From positions 106,315 through 170,314 of the forward strand of contig JAQWRY010000064.1 of assembly GCA_029243485.1 (NCBI GenBank): a DNA stretch of 64,000 nucleotides, in the 5' to 3' direction. This DNA comes from Candidatus Binatia bacterium (GTDB lineage Bacteria > Desulfobacterota > Binatia > UBA12015). The position numbers and the translations under genes were made by a program. The notes beneath the pieces were generated by a model. That model was not told the origin of the DNA, made no database searches, and worked only from the letters and a program-made list of their open reading frames with translations. Shown one piece after another: positions 1-9,680 of the stretch (position 1 is the first letter of the stretch; every line of letters starts with the position of its first letter).

Positions 1-349
1 CATCGATGAGCATGACGACGCTGTCCGCCGCCAGGAGCGTGCGGTACGTGTCCTCGCTGAAGTCACGGTGCCCCGGTGTGTCGAGGATGTTGATCCGGAT
101 CCCCTCGTACTCGGCGTGCATGACCGAGCTCGAGACTGAGATGCCGCGCTGTTTTTCGATGTCGAGCCAGTCGCTCGTGGCGTGTCGCGCCGCGCGCTGG
201 GCTCGGACCGCCCCGGCCTCTCGGACGGCGCCCCCGAAGAGCAAGATCTTCTCAGTGAGGGTCGTCTTGCCGGCGTCGGGGTGCGAGATGATCGCGAACG
301 TCCGGCGTCGGTCGATCTCCTGTGAAATTAGGTGGGCGATGGAATCCAT
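1..349 (-). CDS. prfC: Peptide chain release factor 3 (RF3), 5' part only
   Basis: Cytoplasmic translational GTPase that recycles RF1/RF2 from the ribosome after peptide release. The visible 116 N-terminal residues contain the P-loop segment [14 protein letters not shown], then [11 protein letters not shown], the RF3-typical [18 protein letters not shown] switch region and the G3 motif DTPGH. This combination separates RF3 from EF-G, LepA and TypA. The ATG at 349 is preceded in frame by a TAA six codons upstream, so the start is firm. The gene runs off the left edge of the window. It is transcribed divergently from the large secreted protein that starts at 672. Confidence 0.95.
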   Translation of the reverse strand, partial: MDSIAHLISQEIDRRRTFAIISHPDAGKTTLTEKILLFGGAVREAGAVRAQRAARHATSDWLDIEKQRGISVSSSVMHAEYEGIRINILDTPGHRDFSEDTYRTLLAADSVVMLID

Positions 350-671
350 GGCGAAAGCGGGAGCTTAGCGGACGGTAGCTGCGGCCGCCCGAGGGGACCT
401 GCGCGCAGTCGGGGTAGGGGATGCCAGGGCGCCCACTGTGTCTCAACTGGCAGGGCGACAACCTGTGTCCTTGCGGCATAGTGACTGAAGATAAGGCATT
501 TTCGCAAGAACGGACTTGCCCAAGCATCTGCCAAGAAGCTAACACTTTGTCACCTGTCCCCCCCTGCCGCGACACTCCGGAGAAACCCCCGAATGCCCCC
601 CCCCCTCTTCCCCCGACCACCAGGCATGCGTTTGTCCCGAGAGCCAATCGGAGCCTGCGAGCACGGTCTGG
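350..671. other. Divergent intergenic region, no gene seen
   Basis: About 320 bases between the divergent starts of prfC and the repeat protein. It is less GC-rich around 480-550 and has C-homopolymer runs near 558-610. It must hold the promoters of both genes, but I could not assign convincing -35/-10 elements. The short reading frames inside it have no recognisable protein character. Confidence 0.5.
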
Positions 672-3600
672 ATGATCGTCCTCATGGCGATCTTTCTTCT
701 AGGTTTTGCTCCGGAAGTGTCCGCGCAGGTCTGCGGGGATACCATGCTCGATGCAGGCGAGGAGTGCGAAGCTCCGTTCGACGCGTGCTGCAATGCCGCG
801 ACGTGTCTATTCGAGCCCGCGACGACCGTTTGTCTCGCGGGATCCGGGGATGCGTGTGATCCCGCCGAGATGTGTACGGGGAGTTCCGACGCGTGTCCGA
901 GCGACACCGTCCTTCCGAATGGCACCGGGTGTTACGCGGGCTCGGGCGACCTCTGCGATCCGGCGAAAGAGTGTACGGGCGTCGCAACCGAGGCGTGTCC
1001 CGCAGCGACGATCGAACCGCTGACGACCGTTTGTCGATTCGGCTCGGGCGACCTGTGCGATCCCGGAGAGATGTGCACCGGGAACGCCCTCGAAGCGTGT
1101 CCGGGTGACGTCGTCTTGTCGGTCGGGACGCAGTGCTACGCGGGCTCCGGCGATCTGTGTGATCCTGCGAAGGAGTGCACGGGCGTCGCCACGGAAGCCT
1201 GCCCCGCTGCCACGACCGAACCGACAACGTCGGTCTGTGGGGTAGGCTCCGGTGATCTGTGCGACCCCGACGAGTTGTGCACCGGAAACGCGGGTGAAGT
1301 GTGTCCCGCCGACCAAGTGTCGCCGCCCGTCACCGTATGTCGCTTCGGCTCCGGTGATTCGTGCGATCCTGATGAATTCTGCACGGGTGCCGCCGGTCTG
1401 GCTTGTCCGTCCGATACGATCTCCCCGGTGACGCAGGTGTGTCGCGCCGGTTCCGGCGACGCCTGCGATCCGAACGAGCTGTGCACGGGTGCTGCTGGTC
1501 AAGCGTGTCCGTCCGATACGATCTCCCCGGCGACGCTGGTCTGTCGCCCGGGTTCCGGTGATTCGTGCGACCCCGACGAACTGTGCACGGGAAGCGCCGG
1601 ACAGGCGTGCCCGTCCGATACGATCTCCCCTGTGACGCAGGTCTGTCGTACCGGCTCGGGTGATTCGTGCGACCCCGACGAACTGTGCACGGGAAGCGCG
1701 GGGGCGGCGTGTCCATCGGACACCGTTTCTCCGGCGACGGAGGTCTGTCGCTCCGGCTCGGGTGATGCGTGCGACCCCGACGAGTTGTGCAGCGGAAACG
1801 TCGGCGAGGCCTGCCCCACCGACACGATCTCTCCCGCGACCCAGGTTTGCCGCGACGGGTCGGGTGACTCGTGCGATCCCGAGGAGTTGTGCACGGGAAG
1901 CGCGGGCGAAGAGTGTCCTTCGGATGCGATCTCTCCTGCGACCCAGGTGTGCCGTGCGGGCTCGGGCGATGCGTGCGATCCCGATGAGTTGTGCACCGGA
2001 TCGGCCGGCGAGGAGTGCCCATCGGACGTCGTCTCGCCCGCCACCTTGGTGTGTCGCCCCGGTTCGGGAGACCCGAACGGCTCGGGCATCGTCTGTGACG
2101 CAGACGAGACGTGCACGGGTGCGGCCGGCGAGGAATGCCCGACCGACCTGTTCGAGCCGGTGACGACCGTCTGTCGGACTGGTTCGGGCGACGTGTGCGA
2201 TCCCGACGAGGTTTGTCCCGGAACCGCGGGAGCCGCTTGTGCGACCGATGACATCGCACCCGATACGACGGTTTGCCGCGTCGGCGGTGGCGATCCGAGC
2301 GGCGGCGGCTTCGTGTGTGATCCCGATGAGGTCTGTACCGCGGTCGCCGGTGAAGCCTGTCCGACCGACGAGTTCTCGCCTGCGGGTACCGTCTGCAACG
2401 CGGGCGGCGGTGACCCCAACGGCTCCGGCTTCGTGTGTGACCCGGACGAGCAGTGCCCCGGTGGCGCCGGGGGCGTTTGTCCTCCCGATGCTCTGTCCGA
2501 CTCGGACGAAGTGTGCCGTGCCGGATCCGGTAGCTTCGACGGCGAGGTCTTCACCTGTGACGCGAGTGAGCGCTGCACGGGTGGGCCGGACGAGTGGTGT
2601 CCGATCGACGTGAACTTCCCGGTCGAGGCCGGCCTTACGCTGCGCGCGACCCGAGACGCGCGGACGATGGAAACGCACCGCAGTTCGAACAACGGTGCGA
2701 CCGGTCTCTTCTGGCTGAAGAGATCCCCCAACGTCCGTGGCCTTATCGGCTTCGATCTGAGCTGCCAGGGTGCCGCCATGGAAACGCTCGACTGCGGTCT
2801 GCTGGGTGCGTCGATTCACGATGGGACACCGACCATAGCCGGCTCGACATTCTCCGCGTATCGACTCAACGTCGACTGGGTCGAGGGGAATCAAGCGTTC
2901 GATAGCTTCAGCTGGTCGGGGCAAAGTCTCGGATCGTTCCCGGGCAGCGGTTCGGGTACGACCTGGAACTGCCGCGTGGACACGGACCTGGCAGCGAGCA
3001 ACTCGAGCGATTGCGCCGCGGAAGACATGTGGTCGGGTGGCGATATTTGCGGAGCTGGCACGTGCTACTCCACGACCGCAACCGATGACGCGCCCTACCT
3101 CACGCCCTCGCAGGGGACGCTCGGGTGGAACGTCACCGACGACCTCGTGGCGAGCGCAAGTCCCGTGAGTTGGCTGCTGAAGGTGACCGACGAGACGCTC
3201 GTCAGCTCCGGATCCGTGAAGCTCTATCAACGCGACGGCGCACGCTTCATCGCCGAGAGCGATCCGTCGACACCGCCCGACGAGGCCTTCGCGCGCGCAC
3301 CTCGCCTGCTTCTCTACGGCCCCGACCTCGTTGCCCCGCAGGCCAACCTCGTGGAGCCCGCGAGCCAGGGGGCCATCGGCTCGACGATCGTCGTCGCGTT
3401 GGATCAGACCGGCGTGATCGGCGGGGACACGCCGCGTTGGAACAACAAGACGACGGACAAGTGGGGCTACTTGGATCCGGGCGTGCTCCAGGATTGGGAA
3501 GCGACCATTTCCCTCCAGGCAGGCCCGAATGAAGTCGAGTTCACGGTGTACGACGCCTGCAACGCGGAAGGTCGCGTGACCTACACGTTGACCTCGGCGG

Positions 3601-4481
3601 ATGGCGAGTTCTGCGGCAACGCGATCATCGAGGCCGGCGAACAATGCGACGATGGCAACGGAGTGAGTGGCGACTGCTGCTCGGGGACGTGTCAGCTCGA
3701 GCCGGACGGGGCCGTGTGCGACGACGGAGACATCTGTACTTCAGACAGCGCGTGCGCTGCCGGATCCTGCATCGGGGCCGACCGGTCGCCGTTGAGCTGT
3801 GGTGACTCCTATATGTGCTATAAGGCGGCCGTGACGCGAGGGACGCTCCCGTTCCTTCCGGTCTCCAGGCATCCCCTGACCGACGCATTCGGCGCGAACG
3901 AGTCCGACATCCGGCTCGCACAATCGATCTGTGTTCCGGGCTCGGTCGAATCGGAGCCGGTGTTCTCCTCGGCCGCGCACCTCGTCGGTTACAAGATGAA
4001 GGAGCGCACGTCCCGCCCGCGTCCTCCGGCCATTGTGGTGACGGACCGCTTCGGCTCCATCGTGGTAGATCCTCTGAAGGTTTCCGGGTTGCTCTCCCCG
4101 GCCGGGTACCAGCTGGACGGCCCGGCTGCGCCTCTTGGCACGGGCATCATCGACCACCATGAGTGCTACACGGCGCGCATGTCGCAAGGGAAGTATCCAA
4201 AGGGCACGACGGTCGAGGTGGCGGAGTCTCTCGAGCAGCGGACGTACCAGGTTCTGAAGCCGGGCCGTCTCTGCCTCGCCGTCGATTCGGACGGCGCGGG
4301 GGTGATGAACCCGAACGCGCACCTGATGTGTTATCGTGTGTCGCGTTTGTCTTCCGAAGCGAAGCACCAGAAGGTACGGAAACGCATCCACGTCGTCGAC
4401 GAGTTCGGAACATTGGAACTCGACACGCGACGTGAAGCCGAGCTCTGCGTCCCGGCGACAATCGACAGCCCGATTTTCTGA
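672..4481 (+). CDS. Giant secreted Cys-rich protein with 17 disintegrin-loop-like repeats
   Basis: A 1269-residue exported protein. Residues 1-18 are a short signal peptide ending SAQ. Residues 55-651 are 17 tandem units of 33-40 residues following the pattern C-R-x-GSGD-x-CDPDE-x-CTG-x-AG-x-CPxD. The layout resembles the cysteine loop of ADAM disintegrin domains, but that may be convergence. Residues ~655-965 look like a beta-sandwich (DNRLRE/CBM-like) module. Residues ~1095-1150 form a DUF4215-type Cys-rich repeat (CGNAIIEAGEQCDDGNG). The last ~120 residues contain three CY/K...LC(V/L)P units. The role is unknown; surface adhesion or a structural role are guesses. It appears to be a single-gene unit between prfC and the convergent DUF1499 gene. 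Confidence 0.85.
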   Translation: MIVLMAIFLLGFAPEVSAQVCGDTMLDAGEECEAPFDACCNAATCLFEPATTVCLAGSGDACDPAEMCTGSSDACPSDTVLPNGTGCYAGSGDLCDPAKECTGVATEACPAATIEPLTTVCRFGSGDLCDPGEMCTGNALEACPGDVVLSVGTQCYAGSGDLCDPAKECTGVATEACPAATTEPTTSVCGVGSGDLCDPDELCTGNAGEVCPADQVSPPVTVCRFGSGDSCDPDEFCTGAAGLACPSDTISPVTQVCRAGSGDACDPNELCTGAAGQACPSDTISPATLVCRPGSGDSCDPDELCTGSAGQACPSDTISPVTQVCRTGSGDSCDPDELCTGSAGAACPSDTVSPATEVCRSGSGDACDPDELCSGNVGEACPTDTISPATQVCRDGSGDSCDPEELCTGSAGEECPSDAISPATQVCRAGSGDACDPDELCTGSAGEECPSDVVSPATLVCRPGSGDPNGSGIVCDADETCTGAAGEECPTDLFEPVTTVCRTGSGDVCDPDEVCPGTAGAACATDDIAPDTTVCRVGGGDPSGGGFVCDPDEVCTAVAGEACPTDEFSPAGTVCNAGGGDPNGSGFVCDPDEQCPGGAGGVCPPDALSDSDEVCRAGSGSFDGEVFTCDASERCTGGPDEWCPIDVNFPVEAGLTLRATRDARTMETHRSSNNGATGLFWLKRSPNVRGLIGFDLSCQGAAMETLDCGLLGASIHDGTPTIAGSTFSAYRLNVDWVEGNQAFDSFSWSGQSLGSFPGSGSGTTWNCRVDTDLAASNSSDCAAEDMWSGGDICGAGTCYSTTATDDAPYLTPSQGTLGWNVTDDLVASASPVSWLLKVTDETLVSSGSVKLYQRDGARFIAESDPSTPPDEAFARAPRLLLYGPDLVAPQANLVEPASQGAIGSTIVVALDQTGVIGGDTPRWNNKTTDKWGYLDPGVLQDWEATISLQAGPNEVEFTVYDACNAEGRVTYTLTSADGEFCGNAIIEAGEQCDDGNGVSGDCCSGTCQLEPDGAVCDDGDICTSDSACAAGSCIGADRSPLSCGDSYMCYKAAVTRGTLPFLPVSRHPLTDAFGANESDIRLAQSICVPGSVESEPVFSSAAHLVGYKMKERTSRPRPPAIVVTDRFGSIVVDPLKVSGLLSPAGYQLDGPAAPLGTGIIDHHECYTARMSQGKYPKGTTVEVAESLEQRTYQVLKPGRLCLAVDSDGAGVMNPNAHLMCYRVSRLSSEAKHQKVRKRIHVVDEFGTLELDTRREAELCVPATIDSPIF
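834..2624 (+). repeat. 17 tandem ~102-bp coding repeats
   Basis: Seventeen direct repeats of mostly 102 bp lie in phase with the gene at 672. Units 13, 15 and 16 carry an extra six codons (DPNGSG-like) before the CDPDE core. Unit 17 is diverged and slightly longer. Neighbouring central units (6-12) are the most alike, as expected if the array grew by unequal crossover or slippage from the middle. The unit count may vary between strains or be collapsed in assemblies. Confidence 0.9.
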
Positions 4482-4488
4482 GCGGCGA

Positions 4489-4953
4489 CTACTTCGCTGG
4501 TTTGATCGCGCCCTTGGCGAGGAGGGTGCTCCGCAAGTCTTCGATGCGCGTGCGGTTCACTCCCATGTCGCCGTACCCGATTCGCGAGGCCGAGCGGACG
4601 GCGATGATGCCGTCGTGGGCCCGGAGCTGCAGTTCGAGGTCGTCGACGAAGCCCATCAGCGTGCTCGTGCACTCCGCGTAGAGGTAGTCGGGAGTCTGGG
4701 TGAAGACCTCGGTGCGCGGTATCGCCGCGACGGCCGTTTCGGCTGCCTTCCACGCGGCGGCGGGCTCCGTCGCCAGAACGAACGGTGCCACGTAGTGCGT
4801 CGAGTCGTCGGCGTCCGCGTCGCTCGACACACAGTTCGGCGAAGAGGGGCACGGGGCCAGATGGCCATCGATCACGCCGATGTCCGTAGGGCGTGTTCCT
4901 GCACAAGAGAAGAGAGCCATGGCGAGTACCCAGATCGGCCAGCGTGAAGTCAT
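4489..4953 (-). CDS. DUF1499 family lipoprotein-like protein
   Basis: A 154-residue protein. Residues 1-17 read as a short signal ending LFSCAG, a plausible lipobox. The body shows DUF1499 family features: CPSSPNCVSS near residue 35, then ADDSTHYVAPF, WKAAETAVAAIPRTEV, YLYAECTSTLMGFVDDLEL and a C-terminal VRSASRIGYGDMGVNRTRIE block. Members are exported or membrane-linked proteins of unknown function. Its ATG at 4953 lies 5 bases after the stop of the upstream DUF3089 gene on the same strand, so the two probably form an operon. It ends 8 bases from the convergent gene ending at 4481. Confidence 0.85.
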   Translation of the reverse strand: MTSRWPIWVLAMALFSCAGTRPTDIGVIDGHLAPCPSSPNCVSSDADADDSTHYVAPFVLATEPAAAWKAAETAVAAIPRTEVFTQTPDYLYAECTSTLMGFVDDLELQLRAHDGIIAVRSASRIGYGDMGVNRTRIEDLRSTLLAKGAIKPAK

Positions 4954-4958
4954 AAATT

Positions 4959-6131
4959 TTACCGCCGTGCCGCGTGCCAGGCATCGGCCTGGCGTTCGAC
5001 GATCGAGATCAGGTTCCCGAGCGCCACGTTTGCATCGATGATGTGCATCCCCCAGTCGGGTGTGAGATCGCCGCCGACGTCGTCGGCGCGCGGGCCCGGG
5101 TCCGGGTTGATGACGAGAGAGAGGTAGGAGAACTGGTCGTCGGCGACGCACTCGGAACTCACGAGGCCGGGGAAGGAGATGAACGGCGTCGAGATCGCCG
5201 GAGGGTCTACGACGTCGTCGGCCCAGGCGCGGTCGGGGTCGGCCACCGCGAATTGGGAGTTCTCGAAGAGATTGAAGTAGGACGTCAGGTCTCCGAGGCC
5301 ACCGCCGAGCCCGGCCGGATTCGTGCAGAGTGCTTGAGTCCCTTCCTCGCGGGATCTGCCGAAGATCGAGTTGTCGGGAGGCGGCGCGGTTGCGCGGAAC
5401 GAGGCGTATGAGAGGACGCAGTTGAACTGATCGACGGACCGGCACGCGGGAATGTTCTGGAAGGAACCGCCGATGTCTTCGCCGGCCGGGACCACGACGG
5501 TGCTGCCGAGGATCATCGCGGAGATCATCTGCGCGCGGAGGGCGTCGTTGCCGTCGATCTCATCTTGGATCAAGCGCCGGAGATGGCCTGCGCCCTGGGA
5601 GTGTCCGATCAGCATGAACGGTCGCCCCTGGTTCCAGTGCCCCAGATAGTATCGGAACGAATCGATCACATCGGCGTACGCCTGTCCGGAGGTGCTGCCC
5701 GCCGGCGCTGTTAGCGTCCGTTGGCGGTAGATCGGCGCGTACATCTCGCAGGAGCGTCCGAACCGTGCGGCCTGGTTGCGAACCGTGAAGATCTCTTCCT
5801 TGTAGTTGCCATCGAACGGAGCGTTGCCTTCGGCTCCGAGTCGCACCGTTGGGTAGACGTAGAAGCAGTCGAAGGTCGGATCGCTGGCGGGCACGTGCGG
5901 TTCGGCGGTCAGAGTTCCGTCGGCTTGGACCTCGGTGGAGTCGAGATTGGTGTCGCAGACGTCACCCGGCAGGTCCTTGCGGCACAGCCAGTGCTCGTCG
6001 ACCTCGTAGATGTCGCTTTCGTGGTCGGCGAAGAAGATGGTCGGTGCAGACGCGAAGCCCGAGTTGGTCGAAGCCCCGTCTCCGCAAGCGGCGAGGAGGG
6101 CGCATACTGTTAGAATCCCGATCGAGCGCAT
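4959..6131 (-). CDS. DUF3089 alpha/beta-hydrolase (lipase-like) lipoprotein
   Basis: A 390-residue predicted esterase or lipase. The start chosen at 6131 gives a compact lipoprotein signal, MRSIGILTVCALLAACGDG; an upstream in-frame start at 6149 adds only six residues. The family is recognised from DCFYVYPTV near residue 90, the region YAPIYRQ, and the nucleophile elbow GHSQGAGHL with the catalytic Ser in GHSQG. A C-terminal DWGMHIIDANVALGNL segment probably supplies the catalytic His. It should act at the outer or inner membrane facing the periplasm. It is followed after 5 bases by the DUF1499 gene. Confidence 0.88.
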   Translation of the reverse strand: MRSIGILTVCALLAACGDGASTNSGFASAPTIFFADHESDIYEVDEHWLCRKDLPGDVCDTNLDSTEVQADGTLTAEPHVPASDPTFDCFYVYPTVRLGAEGNAPFDGNYKEEIFTVRNQAARFGRSCEMYAPIYRQRTLTAPAGSTSGQAYADVIDSFRYYLGHWNQGRPFMLIGHSQGAGHLRRLIQDEIDGNDALRAQMISAMILGSTVVVPAGEDIGGSFQNIPACRSVDQFNCVLSYASFRATAPPPDNSIFGRSREEGTQALCTNPAGLGGGLGDLTSYFNLFENSQFAVADPDRAWADDVVDPPAISTPFISFPGLVSSECVADDQFSYLSLVINPDPGPRADDVGGDLTPDWGMHIIDANVALGNLISIVERQADAWHAARR

Positions 6132-6226
6132 GCCCGCGCTTACCAGCACTGGCCGAACTGGGCAATCCGGGGCGTCGCCGGCTCACGGTCTTGCGTTGCC
6201 GCGATCGGCCCGGCAGGACTCATCCC

Positions 6227-7537
6227 ATGAGTGACTGGCGCCACCATTACGAGAGCAATTTGCAGAGTCCCGAGGAGGCGGTTGCCGCCATCCCCGACGG
6301 GTCCCTGATCCTGCAGGGCAATGCCGTAGGGGAGCCTCGAGCTGTGCTGGGGGCCATCGCCGGCCGGGCCCGGGCTGGCGGTTGGCGCAAGATCCGCATG
6401 GGATCGCTCTTGCCGACGAAGCACAGCGCCGAGACGATCTTCGCGCCCGACCTGGCGGAAGTGATCGAGTGGACGTCCTTCTTCTCGAGCGGCGTCGATC
6501 GGGCGCGGATTGGTAGCGGCGCCGCCCAGTTCGTCCCGGTTCAGTTCCACCAGATGCCGCGTGTGATCCGCGATTACACCGAGGTCGACGTCGCAGTCGT
6601 TTGCGTTTCGCGCGTCGACAAGTGGGGCTACGTGAGCCTCGGGACGAACGTCGACACGAACCTCGCCTCGATCGAGAAGGCCCGCTACGTGATCGCCGAA
6701 GTCAATCGGCACATGCCCCGGGTTCACGGTTCGGGCTGGGTTCACGTCTCCGAGTTCGATGCGATCGTCGAGCACGATGAGCCGGTGATGGAGCTCCCGG
6801 TGCCGCCCGAGCGTGAAGAGGATGCGGCGATGGGGAAGATCATCTCCGAGATGATCCCCAATGGTGCGACCATTCAGCTCGGGATCGGCGGCGTCCCGAA
6901 CGCGGTAGCCAAGAGCCTCATGCAGCACCGCGATCTGGGCATCCACACGGAGATGTTCGTAGACGCGATGGCGGATCTCATCGAGTCGGGCGTCGCGAAC
7001 GGTTCGCGAAAGGCGACCCACGTAGGCAAGGCGATTTTCGCCTTCGCCGCCGGATCGAAGCGAATGTACGATTTCCTGGACGACAATCCCTGCCTGGAAG
7101 CGCACCCGGTCGACTACACGAATCACCCGGCGAACATCGCGAAGAACGACGGTCTGATCTCGGTCAACGCGACGATTCAGATCGATCTGACCGGACAGTG
7201 TTGCTCGGAATCCATGGGCGCCGCGCAGTTCAGCGGGACCGGCGGTCAGCTCGACTTCGTTCGAGGCGCCTTCGACGCCGGAGGGAAGTCGATCATCGCG
7301 TTCTACTCGACGGCGAAGAACGGCGCCGTATCGCGCGTCGTGCCGAGGTTGACCGAAGGTGCGGTCGTGACCACGCCGCGGACCGATGTGCACTACGTCG
7401 TTTCGGAGTATGGCGTCGCCCGCCTCAAGGGCCGCTCGACCCGGGAGCGCGCGGAGGCCCTGATCTCCCTCGCGCATCCCAAGTTCCGAGAGGATCTGAC
7501 CCGATCGGCGGCGGAAATGGGTTACCTGGCGGGCTAG
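6227..7537 (+). CDS. Acetyl-CoA hydrolase/transferase family (4-hydroxybutyrate CoA-transferase-like)
   Basis: A 436-residue cytoplasmic class I CoA-transferase. N-terminal half: LILQGNAVGEPRAVL and HQMPRVIRDY. C-terminal half: the family glycine loop ATIQLGIGGVPNAVA and LGIHTEMFVDAMADLIESG, whose Glu in HTEM matches the catalytic glutamate of 4-hydroxybutyrate CoA-transferases. Then come VDYTNHPANIAKND, AQFSGTGGQLDFVRGA and the terminal EYGVARLKGRSTRERAEALI. The substrate is not determined by sequence; acetate/butyrate or 4-hydroxybutyrate exchange is likely. The ATG at 6227 starts the conserved region directly, and frame upstream of it lies antisense to the divergent DUF3089 gene. Confidence 0.92.
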   Translation: MSDWRHHYESNLQSPEEAVAAIPDGSLILQGNAVGEPRAVLGAIAGRARAGGWRKIRMGSLLPTKHSAETIFAPDLAEVIEWTSFFSSGVDRARIGSGAAQFVPVQFHQMPRVIRDYTEVDVAVVCVSRVDKWGYVSLGTNVDTNLASIEKARYVIAEVNRHMPRVHGSGWVHVSEFDAIVEHDEPVMELPVPPEREEDAAMGKIISEMIPNGATIQLGIGGVPNAVAKSLMQHRDLGIHTEMFVDAMADLIESGVANGSRKATHVGKAIFAFAAGSKRMYDFLDDNPCLEAHPVDYTNHPANIAKNDGLISVNATIQIDLTGQCCSESMGAAQFSGTGGQLDFVRGAFDAGGKSIIAFYSTAKNGAVSRVVPRLTEGAVVTTPRTDVHYVVSEYGVARLKGRSTRERAEALISLAHPKFREDLTRSAAEMGYLAG

Positions 7538-7724
7538 GGCCCCCTGCAACTCGGCCGGTCCCGGCTTCGAGACAGGGGGTGACGTGCACGATCGGAGCGC
7601 GGTAGTCGCTCCGACCCGACATTATGGGGAGTAATCGGCGTCCTGCTGTGGACTTCGCAATGCTAGCGGGGCCACAATGACTGTCTTCTGGGCCGGGTGC
7701 CGACCCACTCCCCCTGGAGGGGCC

Positions 7725-9680
7725 ATGAGCCTTTGCCGAGTTTCGAGCGTCACGCCCGTGTTCATTGTCTGCGCACTCCTTTTGCTGATAACTCGGGCTG
7801 AGGCGGCGCCCAGCGAGCCGGCCTTTGCGGTCGGCGGCGAGTCCTTCGCGACTTGGCGCGATTACTACACCTCGAACTACTTCGAGCAGACCGGCAAGCG
7901 CTGCGGGAAGCCGAAGTCGGTAATCCCCCAGTCGGTGGCGCCGTCGGACTGTACGTTCTCGCTTACGATCCCGTCGACAGACTACGACACCGTCGACATC
8001 TACGAGGTTCCCGTCGTCGTTCACATCATCGAACACTCGAACGGTCAGGGGCAGATCTCCGATGCGTTGGTGAACAGCCAGATCGATGTTCTCAACGAGG
8101 ACTTCCGTGCACTGGCCGGAACGCCGGGCGCGCCGGGCTACGACGTGGGCATTCAGTTCGCATTGGCGTCGACGGATCCGAGCGGAAACCCGACGACAGG
8201 CATCACCCGTACGGTGAACAACACGTGGTTCGGCGACAGTGGCACGTATTACGACACCCTCGCGTGGAACACCGCCGAGTACATGAACATCTACACGAAC
8301 GACGCGGGAGGGTATCTCGGTTACGTTCCGAATCTGCCGCAGGGTGGTCTGGCGGGGAGCAACGTGGACCGTGTTGTCATTCTCTGGAGTGCCTTCGGTC
8401 GGAACTCGCTCGGCGGCCCGCCCTACGATCAGGGCCGTACGCTCACGCACGAGGTCGGTCACTACCTGGGCCTCGAGCACACGTTCAGCGGGGGATGCGC
8501 TTCGGCGACGCCGCCGAACTGCTACTCGAGCGGCGATCTCATCTGCGACACGAACTCCGAGGCGAGCTCGAACTTCGGCTGTTCCGTCGGCGCGAACAGC
8601 TGTAGTTCCCTCGATCCGATCGAGAACTACATGGACTACAGCGACGACACCTGCATGGATCGTTTCACCGACGAGCAGTCGCATCGCATCCGGTGCAGCC
8701 TCCTGAACTACCGCTCGGACCTGTACGCGATCTCGAATCCGGGGGTCTGCGGGAACGATGTCATCGAGCCGGGCGAGGCCTGTGATGGTTCGGACCCCGG
8801 CAACTGCCCGACGGGCGTCTGCGATCCGGATTGTACCTGCGAGGACCCGGTCTGCGGCAACAACGTCCTGGAGGTCGGCGAGGTCTGCGATGGGACCGAT
8901 GACGCGGCGTGTCCTGGAGAATGCACGGGCGCTTGCGAGTGCCCGACCACCTGTGGGAACGGCGTCTGCGACGCGGGCGAGGATGCGACCATCTGCGCCG
9001 CCGACTGCGGCTGTGCCGCACCTGGCGCGTGTGGTGTACAGGCCCCGGATGGTTGTTACTGCGATGAGGGCTGCGTCGGGTTGGGAGACTGCTGTGCGGA
9101 CGCGTGTTCGGCCTGCACCATCGGATGTTCGCTCGTCGCGACCTGCGGCAGCACCCCGACGACTCCCTGTCGCGATACCTCACCCCTGGGTGCCACCCTC
9201 ACGATCAAGGACAGCGCGAACGACGCGAAGGACAAGCTGATCTTCAAGATCAAGCGAGGCGACGCCACGGCCACTGCCGACTTTCTCGACCCACTCACCG
9301 CAGGGAGCACGGCGAGCCTGTGTGTCTACGACAGCTCTGCGACAACGCAGCCTCTGCTCGGGGCATCGGTGGCGAGCGGCGGCGTCTGCGCCGGCAAGGA
9401 CTGTTGGAAGCCGAGGTCGACGACCGGCTTCAAGTACGTGAACAAGAGCGGCGACCCGTCGGGCATCACGACCCTCCAGCTGAAGCAGGGCATGGCGGGG
9501 AAGGCGCAGGTTCAGGCCAAGGCGAAGGGGACTCTCCTCGAGACGCCGGCGCTTCCGCTCCAGTTCCCCGTCACGGTCCAGTTCCTGATCGACGATGGTG
9601 TGACGACGAGTTGTTGGGAAAGCGAGTTCAGCACGGCTCTCAGGAACGATGCGGTCCAGGTGAAGGCGAAGGGCCCGTGA
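7725..9680 (+). CDS. Secreted M43 (pappalysin-like) metalloprotease with Cys-rich and tail domains
   Basis: A 651-residue exported protease. Start 7725 is preferred over 7677 because GGAGGGG lies just upstream and the protein then begins with a clean signal peptide (residues 1-27, ending AEA). The catalytic domain spans ~30-345. It has the zinc motif THEVGHYLGLEH (His242, Glu243, His246, His252) and a Met-turn NYMDYSDDTC near residue 305. Residues ~345-465 carry CGN/CGNGVCDAGE-type Cys-rich repeats. Residues ~465-651 form the GFKYVNK...CW tail domain, which recurs in degenerate form at the end of the protein encoded at 56161-59487. Substrate unknown. It stands alone between a CoA-transferase gene and an RHH gene. 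Confidence 0.92.
   Translation: MSLCRVSSVTPVFIVCALLLLITRAEAAPSEPAFAVGGESFATWRDYYTSNYFEQTGKRCGKPKSVIPQSVAPSDCTFSLTIPSTDYDTVDIYEVPVVVHIIEHSNGQGQISDALVNSQIDVLNEDFRALAGTPGAPGYDVGIQFALASTDPSGNPTTGITRTVNNTWFGDSGTYYDTLAWNTAEYMNIYTNDAGGYLGYVPNLPQGGLAGSNVDRVVILWSAFGRNSLGGPPYDQGRTLTHEVGHYLGLEHTFSGGCASATPPNCYSSGDLICDTNSEASSNFGCSVGANSCSSLDPIENYMDYSDDTCMDRFTDEQSHRIRCSLLNYRSDLYAISNPGVCGNDVIEPGEACDGSDPGNCPTGVCDPDCTCEDPVCGNNVLEVGEVCDGTDDAACPGECTGACECPTTCGNGVCDAGEDATICAADCGCAAPGACGVQAPDGCYCDEGCVGLGDCCADACSACTIGCSLVATCGSTPTTPCRDTSPLGATLTIKDSANDAKDKLIFKIKRGDATATADFLDPLTAGSTASLCVYDSSATTQPLLGASVASGGVCAGKDCWKPRSTTGFKYVNKSGDPSGITTLQLKQGMAGKAQVQAKAKGTLLETPALPLQFPVTVQFLIDDGVTTSCWESEFSTALRNDAVQVKAKGP

Noticed and set aside
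834..2624. CRISPR-like regular spacing of repeats
   Set aside because: Units are contiguous coding repeats of ~102 bp without unique spacers, in frame through the whole gene; no cas genes nearby.
807..3644. A 945-codon open frame on the minus strand opposite the repeat protein
   Set aside because: It is the antisense of a GC-rich tandem repeat; the product is Arg/Ala/Thr-rich with no domain and no start context. The plus-strand protein has signal peptide, ordered Cys and recognisable modules.
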